Shown here one piece after another: positions 8,000-17,287 of a stretch of DNA of 64,000 nucleotides; positions within the stretch are counted from its first letter, which is position 1, and each line of letters starts with the position of its first letter. This DNA is from Oxalobacteraceae sp. CFBP 8761 (GTDB lineage Bacteria; Pseudomonadota; Gammaproteobacteria; Burkholderiales; Burkholderiaceae_D): positions 744,001 through 808,000 of the forward strand of contig JACYUE010000002.1 of assembly GCA_014841595.1 (NCBI GenBank), in the 5' to 3' direction. A program made the position numbers and the translations under genes. The notes under the pieces were generated by a model. That model was given only the letters and a program-made list of their open reading frames with translations. It searched no databases and was not told the DNA's origin.

Positions 8000-8329
8000 T
8001 CCGCAAGCACTCTACAGACAGTTCTACATACTTAGCACTATCATTTAATTTAGCCCGTACAGCGCGGATGTGCACGCTTTGGACAGGCGAGTTACCTTAA
8101 ATTTCGGAAACAACCAAGTAACCCGGCTGAGTCCTAGCCTCTGTAAATGACTCTACTAGTCTTGCGACTCACCCCAGAGGCGAGGTGTTGTAGAGCTAGC
8201 AGCAATTAAGCTGCTTGTGCGTACGAGTTATCGTTTGCAGTTATTGATTTCTGGATGTATTTACGAGGTAACCAGTCCTCGGTATGCCCTGCGCTGCTTT
8301 GCAACCCACGTCGAAACCAGGTCGCCCCC
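7971..8329 (-). ncRNA. ssrA: Transfer-messenger RNA (tmRNA)
   Basis: tmRNA rescues ribosomes stalled on broken mRNA, acting with SmpB. The 5' end GGGGGCGACC (from 8329) pairs with CGCCTCC before ACCA at the 3' end (7971), including the G3-U70 pair that marks tRNA-Ala-like charging by AlaRS. The T-arm GCGGGTTCGATTCCCGC lies at the 3' end and the conserved 5' sequence GGTTTCGACGTGGGTTGC follows the acceptor arm. Length is 359 nt, normal for a one-piece bacterial tmRNA. The tag reading frame is in the middle. A TACAAT -10-like hexamer lies 16 nt upstream of the mature 5' end (complement of 8346-8351). The 3' CCA is encoded. Confidence 0.96.
8206..8238 (-). other. tmRNA proteolysis-tag reading frame (ANDNSYAQAA)
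   Basis: The resume codon GCA is followed by AAC GAT AAC TCG TAC GCA CAA GCA GCT and TAA, giving the tag ANDNSYAQAA. It has the expected AND start and a hydrophobic/Ala-Ala C-terminus recognised by ClpXP, with Gln where Leu is common in other proteobacterial tags (..ALAA). Confidence 0.92.
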
Positions 8330-8481
8330 AGTGTCGAGAAGTTTTATTGTACTCCATGCGTGGGTGATGTACACCCGTTTTCATGAGAAACGCCTTAAAG
8401 TCGCTGTTGGTGAAAAACCCACAATGCATGCTCGAATTGCAATATGCTCGTCGGATTCATCGTGTGACGACAGGGCTCGTA

Positions 8482-9339
8482 ATGACATGCATTGTTTGTG
8501 GCGGTTCGCAGATCGCGGGACTGACTGGCTGGCACGCAACATGCCGCGGTTGTCGTTATGAAAGCGCCGCGTTGACGCCGGCGATCAATGCGCCAAGCAC
8601 CGTGCCCATGGATGAAGCACAACGCGAGGCAGCCCTGAAGGCATTGCGCGTCCAGAATTTCAACACGATCGTCGGCTATGCCAAACAGCATGTTTCGGCC
8701 AGCAAACCGCGGCTGCTCGACGTAGGCAGCGCACATGGCTGGTTTCTGGAAGCGGCACGTGGGCAATTCGATGTGCTGGGTGTCGAGCCCGATGCTGAGG
8801 TAGGCGGGCGTGCGGCCGCGCGTGGTTTGCCGGTGCGCTCGGGGTATTTTCCCGATGTCGTAGGCCGCGACGAGCGCTTCGATGCGATCGTTTTTAACGA
8901 TGTGATCGAGCATATTCCCGATATTCATAGCGCACTGGCAGCTTGCCATGCGCATCTGAATGACGGCGGCATTCTGATCCTGAACCTGCCCAGTAGCCGC
9001 GGCTTTTTCTATCGCGTGTCCAAGGTGTTGGCCCGGATCGGCTGGCGCGGACCGTTCGAGCGCATGTGGCAAAAGGATATGCCGTCGCCGCACGTCCATT
9101 ATTTTGACCCGCGCAATCTGCGCGAACTGGTGCTCAAACAAGGGTTCACGATGGCAAAAACGGCCGAGCTGCCCGCACTGCGCGCGGAAGGCCTCATGGA
9201 ACGGCTGCGCTACGTGGGCAAGGCCGCGCCGGTGTCGCTGTATCTGCAATACATCGTCATTCGCTGCGCCATCCCCGTCTTGAGCATTTTCCCGAGCGAC
9301 ATCATCGTCAGCATCTTCACGAAAAAAGCCGCAAGCTGA
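8482..9339 (+). CDS. Class I SAM-dependent methyltransferase with N-terminal zinc-ribbon-like motif
   Basis: The 285-residue product starts MTCIVCGG, then GWHATCRGCRYES: two CxxC pairs that could bind zinc, as in sugar or polyketide C-methyltransferases. The Rossmann core follows with PRLLDVGSAHGWFL (motif I) and FDAIVFNDVIEHIPD (motif III/IV, Methyltransf_23 style), then HVHYFDPRNLRELV. An upstream in-frame ATG at 8383 exists, but the 33 extra residues overlap the tmRNA promoter region and lack family character, so 8482 is preferred. The C-terminus is hydrophobic (YLQYIVIRCAIPVLSIFPSDIIVSI) and could sit at the membrane. Its substrate is unknown, and no glycan genes are nearby. Its last codons overlap the hairpin that terminates the opposite gene. 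Confidence 0.82.
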   Translation: MTCIVCGGSQIAGLTGWHATCRGCRYESAALTPAINAPSTVPMDEAQREAALKALRVQNFNTIVGYAKQHVSASKPRLLDVGSAHGWFLEAARGQFDVLGVEPDAEVGGRAAARGLPVRSGYFPDVVGRDERFDAIVFNDVIEHIPDIHSALAACHAHLNDGGILILNLPSSRGFFYRVSKVLARIGWRGPFERMWQKDMPSPHVHYFDPRNLRELVLKQGFTMAKTAELPALRAEGLMERLRYVGKAAPVSLYLQYIVIRCAIPVLSIFPSDIIVSIFTKKAAS

Positions 9340-9351
9340 TCAGCTTGCGGC
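9322..9351 (-). terminator. Intrinsic terminator of the glycine-zipper gene
   Basis: A 24-nt perfect palindrome (9328-9351) is followed on the minus strand by six T residues. It lies 28 bp past the stop of the minus-strand gene at 9380 and also spans the last four codons of the convergent methyltransferase gene. Confidence 0.8.
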
Positions 9352-9379
9352 CAAGGGGAGGTGTAAGGTTGTCGCGTGC

Positions 9380-9991
9380 TTAGCGATTGCGGTTGGCAAT
9401 TTCATTGCCGAGCATGCCGCCGCCGATCACGCCGGCCACGGTGGCCAGTTTCTTGCCATTGCCGCCGCCGATCTGATTGCCGATCAGGCCGCCGATGACG
9501 GCGCCGGTACCGATGCCGACATAGTTCGGTTGTGCTGGCGCTGGTTCTGCGTAACGCGGCTGTTCATAGCGCACTGGCTTCGGCGCTGCGTGCACCACGC
9601 GGGTTTTCTCGACCACGCGCACCACCGGCTTTTCCTTGATGATCACCGTCGGCTGCTGCTGTTGCTGGGCCACTGGCTGGGCATACGCCAGCTGATTGGC
9701 GGGCACCATCGCCGGCACCATCGCCGGGACCAGTTGCTGCTGGTTAGCGGCGACCGGCACCAGCTGGCCATTCTGGACCATATAACCGTTAGGCACCTGC
9801 AGGCCAGGTTGCTGCATGCCTGGTTGCTGCAGATTGTATGGCGAAGTGGCGGCCAGTGGCATTGGCTCGGGCGCGCTCTTGGACGATGGCAGCAGACCAG
9901 TGATCGCTGCGGCACCGGTCAGGCTGACGATGATGACCGATGCTGCTGCGGCTGCCATCATTGGGTGAATGCGGTTGGTGGTGTTTTCCAT
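9380..9991 (-). CDS. Glycine zipper 2TM domain protein (SmpA/Rickettsia 17-kDa antigen-like)
   Basis: The 203-residue product has an N-terminal membrane segment (MMAAAAASVIIVSLTGAAA) after a short polar start, a long Gln/Pro/Val-rich middle (residues about 50-150, with QQQQQP and EKPVVRVVEKTRVVH), and a C-terminal glycine zipper: GIGTGAVIGGLIGNQIGGG then VAGVIGGGMLGNEIANR. This Gly-xxx-Gly hairpin is the Gly-zipper_2TM family found in envelope proteins. No lipobox Cys is present, so it is a signal-anchored rather than lipidated protein. These proteins are often stress-induced and their role is poorly defined. Monocistronic, with its own terminator. A good AGATCATGG context is present, with GGAGCAGATC upstream as ribosome-binding site. 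Confidence 0.8.
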   Translation of the reverse strand: MENTTNRIHPMMAAAAASVIIVSLTGAAAITGLLPSSKSAPEPMPLAATSPYNLQQPGMQQPGLQVPNGYMVQNGQLVPVAANQQQLVPAMVPAMVPANQLAYAQPVAQQQQQPTVIIKEKPVVRVVEKTRVVHAAPKPVRYEQPRYAEPAPAQPNYVGIGTGAVIGGLIGNQIGGGNGKKLATVAGVIGGGMLGNEIANRNR

Positions 9992-10170
9992 GATCTGCTC
10001 CAGTAAGCTATTGCTTGTTTGTATGGATGTAGATTACTGGCGAGCTCGCTTCCAAGCTAGACGCATCCCTGTATCAATCGTAAAGAGATGTAAGCCCATA
10101 TCCGTGGATGGCACATACAAAAATGGCGCCCGGAAGAGGGCGCCATCGTAAGGAGTCAGTGCAAACCCGA

Positions 10171-10878
10171 TCAGGCCGCCCGATCCGCGCGCGACGTGCT
10201 GTCCGCAGCATCGCGTAATGCAGCCAGCAATTGCTCCGGCGTGTCGAAGAGGTAATCAGCGCCCCAGGTCGACGGTGCAATCGCGCCGCAATAACCCCAG
10301 GCGCAGGCCACGGTGATCATGCCGGCTGCCTTCCCGGCCTCGATATCGCGCAGGTCGTCACCGACATACCAGCACTGTTCTGGTGCGACGCCCAGGCGGC
10401 GGGCGCCTTCGAGCACGGGCGCAGGGTGCGGTTTGGCGAACGCCGTGGTGTCACCGGAAACGATGCAGCCGGCGTGCGCCAGCGCGATCTGCGGCACCAG
10501 CGGGTCGGTGAAGCGCGAGGGTTTGTTGGTGACGATGCCCCACGCCATGCCGGCTTGTTCGATGCCGGTGAGCAGTTCGTTGATGCCGTCAAACAGCGTC
10601 GTATGGGCAGACATCGCGGTCTGGTAGCGGTCGAACCAGGCCAGGCGCAGTTCTTCGTAGCCATCGTCGCCCGGTGCCAGGCCAAAGGCTGCGCCGATCA
10701 TGCCGCGCGCACCGGCCGAGGCCGTAGGACGCAGCACCTCGTACGGTGTCTCGGCCAGACCGCGCTCGGTGCGCAGCCAGTTGACGGCCGCAGCCAGGTC
10801 GGGCGCGGTGTCGGCCAGCGTGCCATCGAGGTCGAACAGGACGGCGCGCGGCGCCGGAATCGAAGCAGGGAAGGTCAT
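10171..10878 (-). CDS. gph: Phosphoglycolate phosphatase (HAD-IA family)
   Basis: The 235-residue product has all HAD motifs: AVLFDLDGTLADT (nucleophile Asp and acid/base Asp, near residue 15), GIVTNKPSRF (motif II Thr), FAKPHPAPV (Lys of motif III) and YVGDDLRDIEAGKAAG (motif IV Asp pair). It dephosphorylates 2-phosphoglycolate formed during repair of oxidative DNA damage. The stop is followed by no clear terminator. It starts 4 bp after the ubiG stop, so the two are co-transcribed, the ubiG-gph arrangement common in betaproteobacteria. Close relatives (pyrophosphatase PpaX, pyridoxal phosphatases) share these motifs, so the gph name rests partly on synteny. Confidence 0.9.
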   Translation of the reverse strand: MTFPASIPAPRAVLFDLDGTLADTAPDLAAAVNWLRTERGLAETPYEVLRPTASAGARGMIGAAFGLAPGDDGYEELRLAWFDRYQTAMSAHTTLFDGINELLTGIEQAGMAWGIVTNKPSRFTDPLVPQIALAHAGCIVSGDTTAFAKPHPAPVLEGARRLGVAPEQCWYVGDDLRDIEAGKAAGMITVACAWGYCGAIAPSTWGADYLFDTPEQLLAALRDAADSTSRADRAA

Positions 10879-10882
10879 CGGA

Positions 10883-11587
10883 TCACAGGGGTTTGGTGCA
10901 CGCCACCATGTAGTTCACACTGGTGTCGCTGTTGAGCGAATAGATCTTGGTCAGCGGGTTGTAGGTCAGGCCTTTCAGGCCATCGACCTGCAGGCCGGCC
11001 TGGCGCACGAACTGCGACAGCTCGGCCGGCGTGATGAACTTGCCGTAGTCGTGCGTGCCGCGCGGCAGCATGCGCAGGATGTACTCGGCGCCGATCACGG
11101 CGAACAGGTACGACTTCGGATTGCGGTTGAGCGTCGAGAAGAACAGGTGGCCGCCCGGTTTGACCATGGCTGCCGCGGCGCGCACGATCGAGGCGGGGTC
11201 GGGCACGTGTTCCAGCATTTCCATGCAGGTGACCACGTCGAACTGGCCCGGCTCTGCCAGGGCCATGTCTTCGGCGGCGATGTGCTTGTAACGCACCTCG
11301 ACCCCGGATTCCAGACTGTGCAGGTCAGCGACCTTCAGCGCTTTTTCAGACAGATCGATGCCCGTCACTTTGGCGCCTTTTTTCGCCATCGCTTCGGACA
11401 GCACGCCGCCGCCGCAGCCGATGTCGATCACGTTCTTGCCGGCCAGCGGCACGCGCGCGTTGATCCATTCAAGGCGCAGGGGATTGATCTCGTGCAGCGG
11501 CCGGAATTCCGAGGTTGGATCCCACCAGCGGTGGGCCAGTTCGCTGAACTTCTGAATTTCTGATGGGTCTGAATTTGTCGTCGTCAT
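10883..11587 (-). CDS. ubiG: Ubiquinone biosynthesis O-methyltransferase UbiG
   Basis: The 234-residue product begins with a UbiG-type head ([29 protein letters not shown]), which in this family precedes the methyltransferase core: [18 protein letters not shown] (SAM motif I) and [16 protein letters not shown] (post I/motif II). UbiG catalyses both O-methylations in ubiquinone synthesis on the inner-membrane face, using SAM. Length matches the family. It heads a two-gene operon with gph. The region in front of it contains a bidirectional terminator that separates it from the OmpA gene upstream. Confidence 0.95.
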   Translation of the reverse strand: MTTTNSDPSEIQKFSELAHRWWDPTSEFRPLHEINPLRLEWINARVPLAGKNVIDIGCGGGVLSEAMAKKGAKVTGIDLSEKALKVADLHSLESGVEVRYKHIAAEDMALAEPGQFDVVTCMEMLEHVPDPASIVRAAAAMVKPGGHLFFSTLNRNPKSYLFAVIGAEYILRMLPRGTHDYGKFITPAELSQFVRQAGLQVDGLKGLTYNPLTKIYSLNSDTSVNYMVACTKPL

Positions 11588-11631
11588 AGCTTGGAATAAT
11601 AACGGAAATGGTGCGAGAGAATAGCGCGCAT

Positions 11632-11657
11632 GAAAAAACCCCGCCGTGGCGGGGTTT
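11632..11657 (-). terminator. Intrinsic terminator downstream of the OmpA gene
   Basis: CCCCGCC/GGCGGGG hairpin flanked by A6 and T4. It lies 34 bp past the OmpA stop on the minus strand and 45 bp ahead of ubiG, isolating the two transcription units. Confidence 0.85.
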
Positions 11658-11690
11658 TGATGGAACCGGTGAGGGTTCTGCGGGGCCTGA

Positions 11691-12395
11691 TTACTTGGCG
11701 GCGCCGCGGGTACCGACCACTTCGATTTCCACGCGACGGTTCTGTGCGCGGCCTTCGGCAGTCGCGTTGTCCGCTTTAGGCTGGCTCTCGCCCTTGCCTT
11801 CGGTGTAGATGCGGGTTTCTTCGATGCCCTTGCCCTTCAGGTAAGCCTTGACAGCTTCTGCGCGGCGGATCGACAGTTTCTGGTTGTACGCATCGGTACC
11901 GACCGAGTCAGTGTGACCGACGGCGATGATGACTTCCAGGTTCATGTCGCCCAGCTTGCCGCTCAGCTCGTCCAGCGATGCCTTGCCGGCTGGCTTCAGG
12001 ATCGCCTTGTCAAAGTCGAAGAATGCGTCGGCCGAGTAGCTGACTTTTTCCGAGGTTGGCACTGGGGCTGCTTCAGGCACTGGTGCCGGTGCTGGTGCAG
12101 GGGCGACTGGCGCTGGTGGCGCGACGCACTTGCCGTTTTCAAGCTTTTCTGGCTCGACGCACAGTGGCGCGTCGCAACCTGGGACCGCATCAGCCGGGGT
12201 CCAGTAGCCGGTACGCCAGCACAGACCGAAAGGATTGCGTGCGATCACGCCGCGGCTGTCCTGCACATAAGCGCTGTATGGGGTGCGCGCTTGCAGGTCA
12301 GTGGTCAGCGGCGCATAAGGTGGGGCGCTTTGGGCAGAAGCGACGCCCGCGATGGCGGCCGTTGCTGCGAACAGAACAGTGATCATTTTTTTCAT
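11691..12395 (-). CDS. OmpA family outer-membrane/peptidoglycan-binding protein
   Basis: The 234-residue product has a signal peptide ([21 protein letters not shown]), a short Cys-containing N-terminal region ([17 protein letters not shown]), a Pro/Ala hinge ([20 protein letters not shown]) and a C-terminal OmpA domain: [41 protein letters not shown] and [11 protein letters not shown]. The Asp and Arg of the last motifs bind diaminopimelate of peptidoglycan. There is no eight-stranded barrel before the hinge; residues 22-100 are too short, so this is the compact 'CWRTGYW' type seen in Burkholderiales. An AAAGGAAAAG ribosome-binding site precedes the ATG. It has a private terminator and is divergent from gyrA. 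Confidence 0.9.
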   Translation of the reverse strand: MKKMITVLFAATAAIAGVASAQSAPPYAPLTTDLQARTPYSAYVQDSRGVIARNPFGLCWRTGYWTPADAVPGCDAPLCVEPEKLENGKCVAPPAPVAPAPAPAPVPEAAPVPTSEKVSYSADAFFDFDKAILKPAGKASLDELSGKLGDMNLEVIIAVGHTDSVGTDAYNQKLSIRRAEAVKAYLKGKGIEETRIYTEGKGESQPKADNATAEGRAQNRRVEIEVVGTRGAAK

Positions 12396-12769
12396 ATTCT
12401 TTTCCTTTCGGTAAATTCCGTGTCGATTCAGACAGTCTCCATGTGGTCATAACAATAACATGGTGGCTGCTCTGTCCGTTTCGTATTGTGAAACAAGCAA
12501 TTGACTTCCTGGCCATTCTGCCACACGCACCAAAATCGTACGACTGCACCTAAATCAAACACCGAGCATTTGTTGCTTGACGTTGTTTAAGCGCAACATT
12601 TATGCAAGCAGGCGTCGCTGGTGACGACAATACTGGAACTTTTAGTGAGTCCGGTCCGGATTTCCCGTGCCAAAAAGGCATGACCCGGAATTGAGCAACT
12701 ACTATGTTGCGCGTGGTAGAATCGCCCGCTGTAACTTATAACTTTCGCCTGAAAGCAGTCGACCCGCCA
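12396..12769. promoter_or_regulatory. Divergent ompA-gyrA intergenic region with candidate gyrA promoters
   Basis: No gene is seen. On the plus strand TTGACG (12577-12582) and TTATGC (12600-12605) are spaced 17 bp. Closer to gyrA, GGTAGAATCG carries a good TAGAAT -10 hexamer (12717-12722) with TTGAGC at 12691-12696, although their 20-bp spacing is long. Supercoiling-sensitive control of gyrA would be expected from the family but cannot be read here. The ompA ribosome-binding site occupies the left edge. Confidence 0.45.
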
Positions 12770-15385
12770 ATGGATCAATTCGCAAAAGAAACAGTCCCGA
12801 TTTCCCTCGAAGAAGAGATGCGCAAGAGCTATCTCGATTACGCGATGAGCGTGATCGTGGGCCGCGCACTGCCGGATGTCCGCGACGGCCTGAAGCCGGT
12901 GCACCGCCGCGTCCTGTACGCGATGCACGAAATGAACAACGTGTGGAACCGGCCTTACCTGAAGTGCGCGCGCGTCGTCGGCGACACGATGGGCAAGTTC
13001 CACCCGCACGGCGACTCGTCGATCTACGACACGCTCGTGCGCATGGCGCAAGACTTCTCGCTGCGCTACACGCTGGTCGATGGCCAGGGCAACTTCGGTT
13101 CCATCGACGGCGACAGCGCCGCAGCAATGCGCTACACCGAGTGCCGCCTGGACAAGATTGCCGGCGAAATCCTGGCCGACATCGACAAGGACACCGTCGA
13201 CTTCCAGCCGAACTACGACGGCAAAGAGAAAGAGCCGACCGTCCTGCCAACCCGCATCCCGAACCTCTTGATCAATGGTTCGTCGGGCATCGCGGTCGGC
13301 ATGGCCACCAATATTCCGCCGCACAACCTGTCCGAAGTGATTGCCGGCGCGATGCACGTGCTGCACAACCCGGATTGCACGATCGACGAGCTGATCGAGC
13401 TGATTCCGGCGCCGGACTTCCCGACTGCCGGCATCATCTACGGCGTCTCGGGCGTGCGCGACGGTTACCGCACCGGTCGTGGCCGCGTCGTCATGCGCGC
13501 CAAGACCCACTTCGAAGAAGTCGGCCGTGACGGCGCCCGTACGGCGATCATCATCGATGAGCTGCCGTACCAGGTGAACAAGAAGTCGCTGCTCGAGCGC
13601 ATCGCCGAAAACGTGCGCGACAAAAAGCTCGAAGGCATTTCCGACATCCGTGACGAGTCCGACAAGTCGGGCATGCGCGTCGTGATCGAGCTCAAGCGCG
13701 GCGAAGTTCCCGAAGTCGTGCTGAACAACCTGTACAAGCAAACGCAGCTGCAAGACACGTTCGGCATGAACATGGTGGCGCTGGTCAATGGCCAGCCAAA
13801 ACTGCTGAACCTCAAGCAGATGCTCGAGTGCTTCCTGTCGCACCGCCGCGAAGTCGTCACGCGCCGTACTGTGTTCGAACTGCGCAAGGCGCGCGACCGC
13901 GGCCACATGCTCGAAGGCCTGGCCGTCGCGCTGGCCAATATCGACGATTTCATCGCGATCATCAAGGCGGCGCCATCGCCACCGGTTGCCAAGGTCGAGC
14001 TGATGCAGCAAGCCTGGGATTCGTCCCTGGTGCGCGAAATGCTCAACCGCACCGAGACCGGCGCGGCCGGCGGCATCGAAGCTTTCCGCCCCGAGCACCT
14101 GCCGAAGCATTACGGCATGCAGCCAGACGGCCTGTACAAGCTGTCGGACGAACAGGCGCAAGAGATTCTGCAGATGCGTCTGCAGCGCCTGACGGGCCTG
14201 GAGCAGGACAAGATCGTCAATGAGTACAAGGAAGTGATGACCCACATCGCCGACCTGCTCGACATCCTGTCCAAGCCGGAACGTGTCACCACGATCATCG
14301 TCGACGAAATGACGGCGATCAAATCCGAGTACGCCGACAATGGCAAGGATGCGCGCCGTTCGGCCATCGAGCACAATGCCAGCGACCTCGAAACCGAAGA
14401 CCTGATCACGCCGCAGGACATGGTCGTGACGCTGTCGCACTCGGGCTACATGAAGTCGCAGCCGGTGTCCGAATACCGCGCGCAAAAGCGTGGCGGTCGT
14501 GGCAAGCAGGCGATGGCAACGAAAGAAGACGACTGGATCGACCAGCTCTTCATCGCCAACACGCACGATTACATCCTGTGCTTCTCCAACCGTGGCCGCA
14601 TGTACTGGCTCAAGGTCTGGGAAGTGCCGCAAGGCTCGCGCAACTCGCGCGGCAAGCCGATCGTCAACATGTTCCCGCTGCAGGACAACGAAAAGATCAC
14701 CGTCGTGCTGCCGCTGCAGGGTGAGAACCGCACCTTCCCTGAAGACCATTACGTCTTCATGTCCACGTCGCTGGGCACCGTGAAGAAGACGCCACTGCGC
14801 GACTTCTCCAATCCACGCAAGGCCGGCATCATCGCGGTCGACCTGGACGAAGGCGACGTGCTCGTCGGCGCGGCGCTCACCGACGGCAAGCACGACGTGA
14901 TGCTGTTCTCCGACGCCGGCAAGGCCGTGCGCTTCGATGAGAACGACGTGCGCCCGATGGGCCGTACGGCGCGTGGTGTGCGCGGCATGAACCTCGAAGA
15001 AGGCCAGGAAGTCATCGCACTGCTGGTGGCCGAGAACGAGCAGCAAACCGTGCTGACCGCGACCGAAAACGGCTTCGGCAAGCGTACCCCGATCACGGAG
15101 TACACCCGCCATGGCCGCGGCACGAAGGGCATGATTGCGATCCAGACCTCCGAGCGTAACGGCAAGGTGGTGGCGGCGACGCTGGTCGAGCCAAGCGACG
15201 AGATCATGCTGATCACGACGGGCGGCGTGCTGATTCGCACCCGCGTGTCCGAGATCCGCGAGATGGGCCGCGCGACGCAGGGCGTGACCCTCATCGCCGT
15301 GGAAGACGGCACCAAGCTGTCGGGCCTGCAGCGCATTGTCGAAACCGACCTCGAAGAAGTCGAGTTCGAGCCTGCGCCAGAGTAA
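12770..15385 (+). CDS. gyrA: DNA gyrase subunit A
   Basis: The 871-residue product is full length. GyrA forms the DNA-cleaving half of the A2B2 type II topoisomerase that introduces negative supercoils. The breakage-reunion domain contains catalytic Tyr122 in AMRYTECRL, with the partner Arg just before it. The quinolone-resistance region reads [10 protein letters not shown], with Ser83 and Asp87 (E. coli numbering) both in the sensitive state. The GyrA box QKRGGRGKQ starts the C-terminal beta-pinwheel that wraps DNA. The start at 12770 ([11 protein letters not shown]) replaces a longer in-frame ATG at 12704, because the extra residues overlap the promoter and lack homology to GyrA. It is followed by a DUF2059 gene and serC, as in other Burkholderiales. 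Confidence 0.97.
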   Translation: MDQFAKETVPISLEEEMRKSYLDYAMSVIVGRALPDVRDGLKPVHRRVLYAMHEMNNVWNRPYLKCARVVGDTMGKFHPHGDSSIYDTLVRMAQDFSLRYTLVDGQGNFGSIDGDSAAAMRYTECRLDKIAGEILADIDKDTVDFQPNYDGKEKEPTVLPTRIPNLLINGSSGIAVGMATNIPPHNLSEVIAGAMHVLHNPDCTIDELIELIPAPDFPTAGIIYGVSGVRDGYRTGRGRVVMRAKTHFEEVGRDGARTAIIIDELPYQVNKKSLLERIAENVRDKKLEGISDIRDESDKSGMRVVIELKRGEVPEVVLNNLYKQTQLQDTFGMNMVALVNGQPKLLNLKQMLECFLSHRREVVTRRTVFELRKARDRGHMLEGLAVALANIDDFIAIIKAAPSPPVAKVELMQQAWDSSLVREMLNRTETGAAGGIEAFRPEHLPKHYGMQPDGLYKLSDEQAQEILQMRLQRLTGLEQDKIVNEYKEVMTHIADLLDILSKPERVTTIIVDEMTAIKSEYADNGKDARRSAIEHNASDLETEDLITPQDMVVTLSHSGYMKSQPVSEYRAQKRGGRGKQAMATKEDDWIDQLFIANTHDYILCFSNRGRMYWLKVWEVPQGSRNSRGKPIVNMFPLQDNEKITVVLPLQGENRTFPEDHYVFMSTSLGTVKKTPLRDFSNPRKAGIIAVDLDEGDVLVGAALTDGKHDVMLFSDAGKAVRFDENDVRPMGRTARGVRGMNLEEGQEVIALLVAENEQQTVLTATENGFGKRTPITEYTRHGRGTKGMIAIQTSERNGKVVAATLVEPSDEIMLITTGGVLIRTRVSEIREMGRATQGVTLIAVEDGTKLSGLQRIVETDLEEVEFEPAPE

Positions 15386-15396
15386 TATCGTACTGA

Positions 15397-15420
15397 GCAG
15401 GGACGTGCTGTCGTCCCTGT
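15397..15420 (+). terminator. Hairpin after gyrA, possible weak terminator or attenuator
   Basis: CAGGGACG / CGTCCCTG stem with a 6-nt loop, 12 bp after the gyrA stop. No T-run follows, so it may only reduce or stabilise read-through into the DUF2059 gene and serC. Confidence 0.4.
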
Positions 15421-15500
15421 TGCTGCCATCCCGAATGGCCGGCCCGGCAGGCCGGTCATTGTCTCAAGTCGCCGGGCTCTGCCACCCGCATGGACTCCTG

Positions 15501-16076
15501 ATGAAACACTTTCTTCGTTCCCTGACCCTCGTTGCCGCCGTCGCTGCTGCGCCATCGTTTGCCGTGGCGCAGACTGCGCCGGCCCCGGTGGCCACGGCCG
15601 CTGCTGTCAGCCCGCAAGCCAACGCCGCCGTCAAGGAACTGCTCGACGCGATGGACGTGCGCAAGATGATGACCGCGTCGTTCGCCGAGATGGAAAAGGC
15701 GCTGCCGCAGATGATGCGCGCCCAGCTGACGTCCGTGATCAACGCCGATCCGGGCGCCGATGCCGAGAAAAAGAAGGCCGCACTGGCCAAGGTCGAGCAG
15801 GTCTTGCCCGTGGCGTCGCAAGCCATCAACCGCATGTTCAAGGATCCGGCGCTGATCGATGAAATGATGGTCGAAATCGCGCCGCTGTACGCCAGGAACT
15901 ACACGGTCGCCGAACTGAAGGAACTGACCGCGTTCTACCGCACGCCGCTGGGCCGCAAGATGATGGCCCTGAGCCCGCGCCTGTCCGCCGAAAGCATGGC
16001 GATCGGCCAGCGCATCGTCGCGCCGCGCCTGAATGGCATGATGCAGGAAGTCATGCAGAGCACACAAGGCAAATAA
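15501..16076 (+). CDS. Secreted DUF2059 domain protein
   Basis: The 191-residue product starts with a signal peptide ([24 protein letters not shown]) and is otherwise alpha-helical. The C-terminal half, [22 protein letters not shown], is the DUF2059 signature. The domain is widespread in proteobacterial periplasmic proteins and has no established activity. The ATG at 15501 is used, since the 55 codons upstream in frame overlap gyrA and lack sense. The gene regularly occurs between gyrA and serC in this group, but nothing in the sequence explains that position. It is 19 bp from serC and probably co-transcribed. Confidence 0.85.
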   Translation: MKHFLRSLTLVAAVAAAPSFAVAQTAPAPVATAAAVSPQANAAVKELLDAMDVRKMMTASFAEMEKALPQMMRAQLTSVINADPGADAEKKKAALAKVEQVLPVASQAINRMFKDPALIDEMMVEIAPLYARNYTVAELKELTAFYRTPLGRKMMALSPRLSAESMAIGQRIVAPRLNGMMQEVMQSTQGK

Positions 16077-16095
16077 CCCTCCACGAAAGGACCGC

Positions 16096-17181
16096 ATGAC
16101 CCAGATCTTCAATTTCTCGGCCGGCCCCGCCGTACTGCCGAAAGAGGTGCTCCAACAGGCTGCGCACGACATGCTCGACTGGCATGGCAGCGGCATGTCG
16201 GTGATGGAGATGAGCCACCGTGGTCCCGAATTTTCCAGCATCCACCGCCAGGCGCTGGATGACCTGCGCGAGCTGCTGAACGTGCCGGCCAATTACAAGA
16301 TCCTGTTCCAGCAGGGCGGGGGGCTCGGGCAGAACGCCATCGTGCCGCTCAACCTGGCCGGGCGCCGGCCAGATCCGGTGATCGACTTCGTCCACACCGG
16401 CACCTGGTCGGGCAAGTCGGCCAAGGAAGCGGCGCGCTTTGCGCGCGTGAACATCGCGGCGACGGGCGAGCCTGAACACTTCACCCGCGTGCCGGCGCGC
16501 GACACCTGGCGCCTGAGCGACGACGCATCGTACCTGCACATCTGCACCAACGAAACCATCGACGGCGTCGAGTACCCTGACGCGCCCGACGTGCCGGCCG
16601 GTCTGCCGATCGTGGCCGACATGTCGTCGCACATCCTGTCGCGCCAGATCGACATCTCGAAGTACGGCGTGATCTTCGCCGGGGCGCAAAAGAACATCGG
16701 CCCGGCCGGCCTGACGCTCGTGATCGTGCGCGATGACCTGCTCGACTTTGCCTCGCCCCAGTGCCCGTCGGCCTTCCACTGGAAGACCTGCGCCGAGCAC
16801 GATTCGCTGTACAACACGCCGCCCACCTACGCGATCTATATCGCGGGTCTCGTGTTCGCGTGGCTCAAGCAGCGCGGCGGCGTGGCGGCCATGGAAGCAA
16901 TCAATATCGAAAAAGCGCGTCTGCTGTACGCCGCGCTCGACGCCGATGATTTCTACGCCAACCGCGTGGATCCGGTTTATCGCTCGCGCATGAACATTCC
17001 GTTCTACCTGCGCGACGAATCACTGAACGAGCAATTCCTGGCCGGCGCGAAAGAGCGCGGGCTGTTGCAACTGAAGGGCCACAAGTCCGTCGGCGGCATG
17101 CGGGCATCCATCTACAACGCGATGCCAATCGAGGGCGTACAGGCCCTCGTCGATTATTTGAACACGTTTGCAGGACGGTAA
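16096..17181 (+). CDS. serC: Phosphoserine aminotransferase
   Basis: The 361-residue product is a class V PLP aminotransferase converting 3-phosphohydroxypyruvate plus glutamate to phosphoserine (serine pathway), and acting in the pyridoxal 5'-phosphate pathway. It begins [16 protein letters not shown], the SerC hallmark; the PLP Lys lies in [14 protein letters not shown] near residue 197, and the substrate-phosphate-binding [10 protein letters not shown] is near the end. Length is normal. An AAAGGACCGC ribosome-binding region precedes the ATG. It begins the serC-pheA-hisC-tyrA-aroA-cmk-rpsA run. Confidence 0.96.
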   Translation: MTQIFNFSAGPAVLPKEVLQQAAHDMLDWHGSGMSVMEMSHRGPEFSSIHRQALDDLRELLNVPANYKILFQQGGGLGQNAIVPLNLAGRRPDPVIDFVHTGTWSGKSAKEAARFARVNIAATGEPEHFTRVPARDTWRLSDDASYLHICTNETIDGVEYPDAPDVPAGLPIVADMSSHILSRQIDISKYGVIFAGAQKNIGPAGLTLVIVRDDLLDFASPQCPSAFHWKTCAEHDSLYNTPPTYAIYIAGLVFAWLKQRGGVAAMEAINIEKARLLYAALDADDFYANRVDPVYRSRMNIPFYLRDESLNEQFLAGAKERGLLQLKGHKSVGGMRASIYNAMPIEGVQALVDYLNTFAGR

Positions 17182-17202
17182 GCCGTCGCGGTTGAGCACG
17201 AC

Positions 17203-17230
17203 GTAGGGTGGACGGGTATCCCGTCCACGC
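17203..17230. repeat. REP-like palindrome between serC and pheA
   Basis: GTGGACGGG / CCCGTCCAC forms a perfect 9-bp stem with a TAT loop, inside CGTAGGGTGGACGG...CCGTCCACGCG. The shape and the GTAGGGTGGACGG lead are those of dispersed palindromes I recall in Oxalobacteraceae genomes; copy number cannot be checked here. Confidence 0.55.
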
Positions 17231-17287
17231 GTCCAATGCGCCGCCGATGCGCCCGAACGCAAACAACATCGACCAACCAGCATAACG

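Noticed and set aside
7725..8075. Frames of 77-107 codons around tmRNA (e.g. reading GGNRTRG)
   Set aside because: They are translations of the tmRNA 3' end and the structured region, a familiar source of spurious gene calls.
12587..15112. An 841-codon frame antisense to gyrA
   Set aside because: Shadow of gyrA; composition is biased and no family pattern appears.
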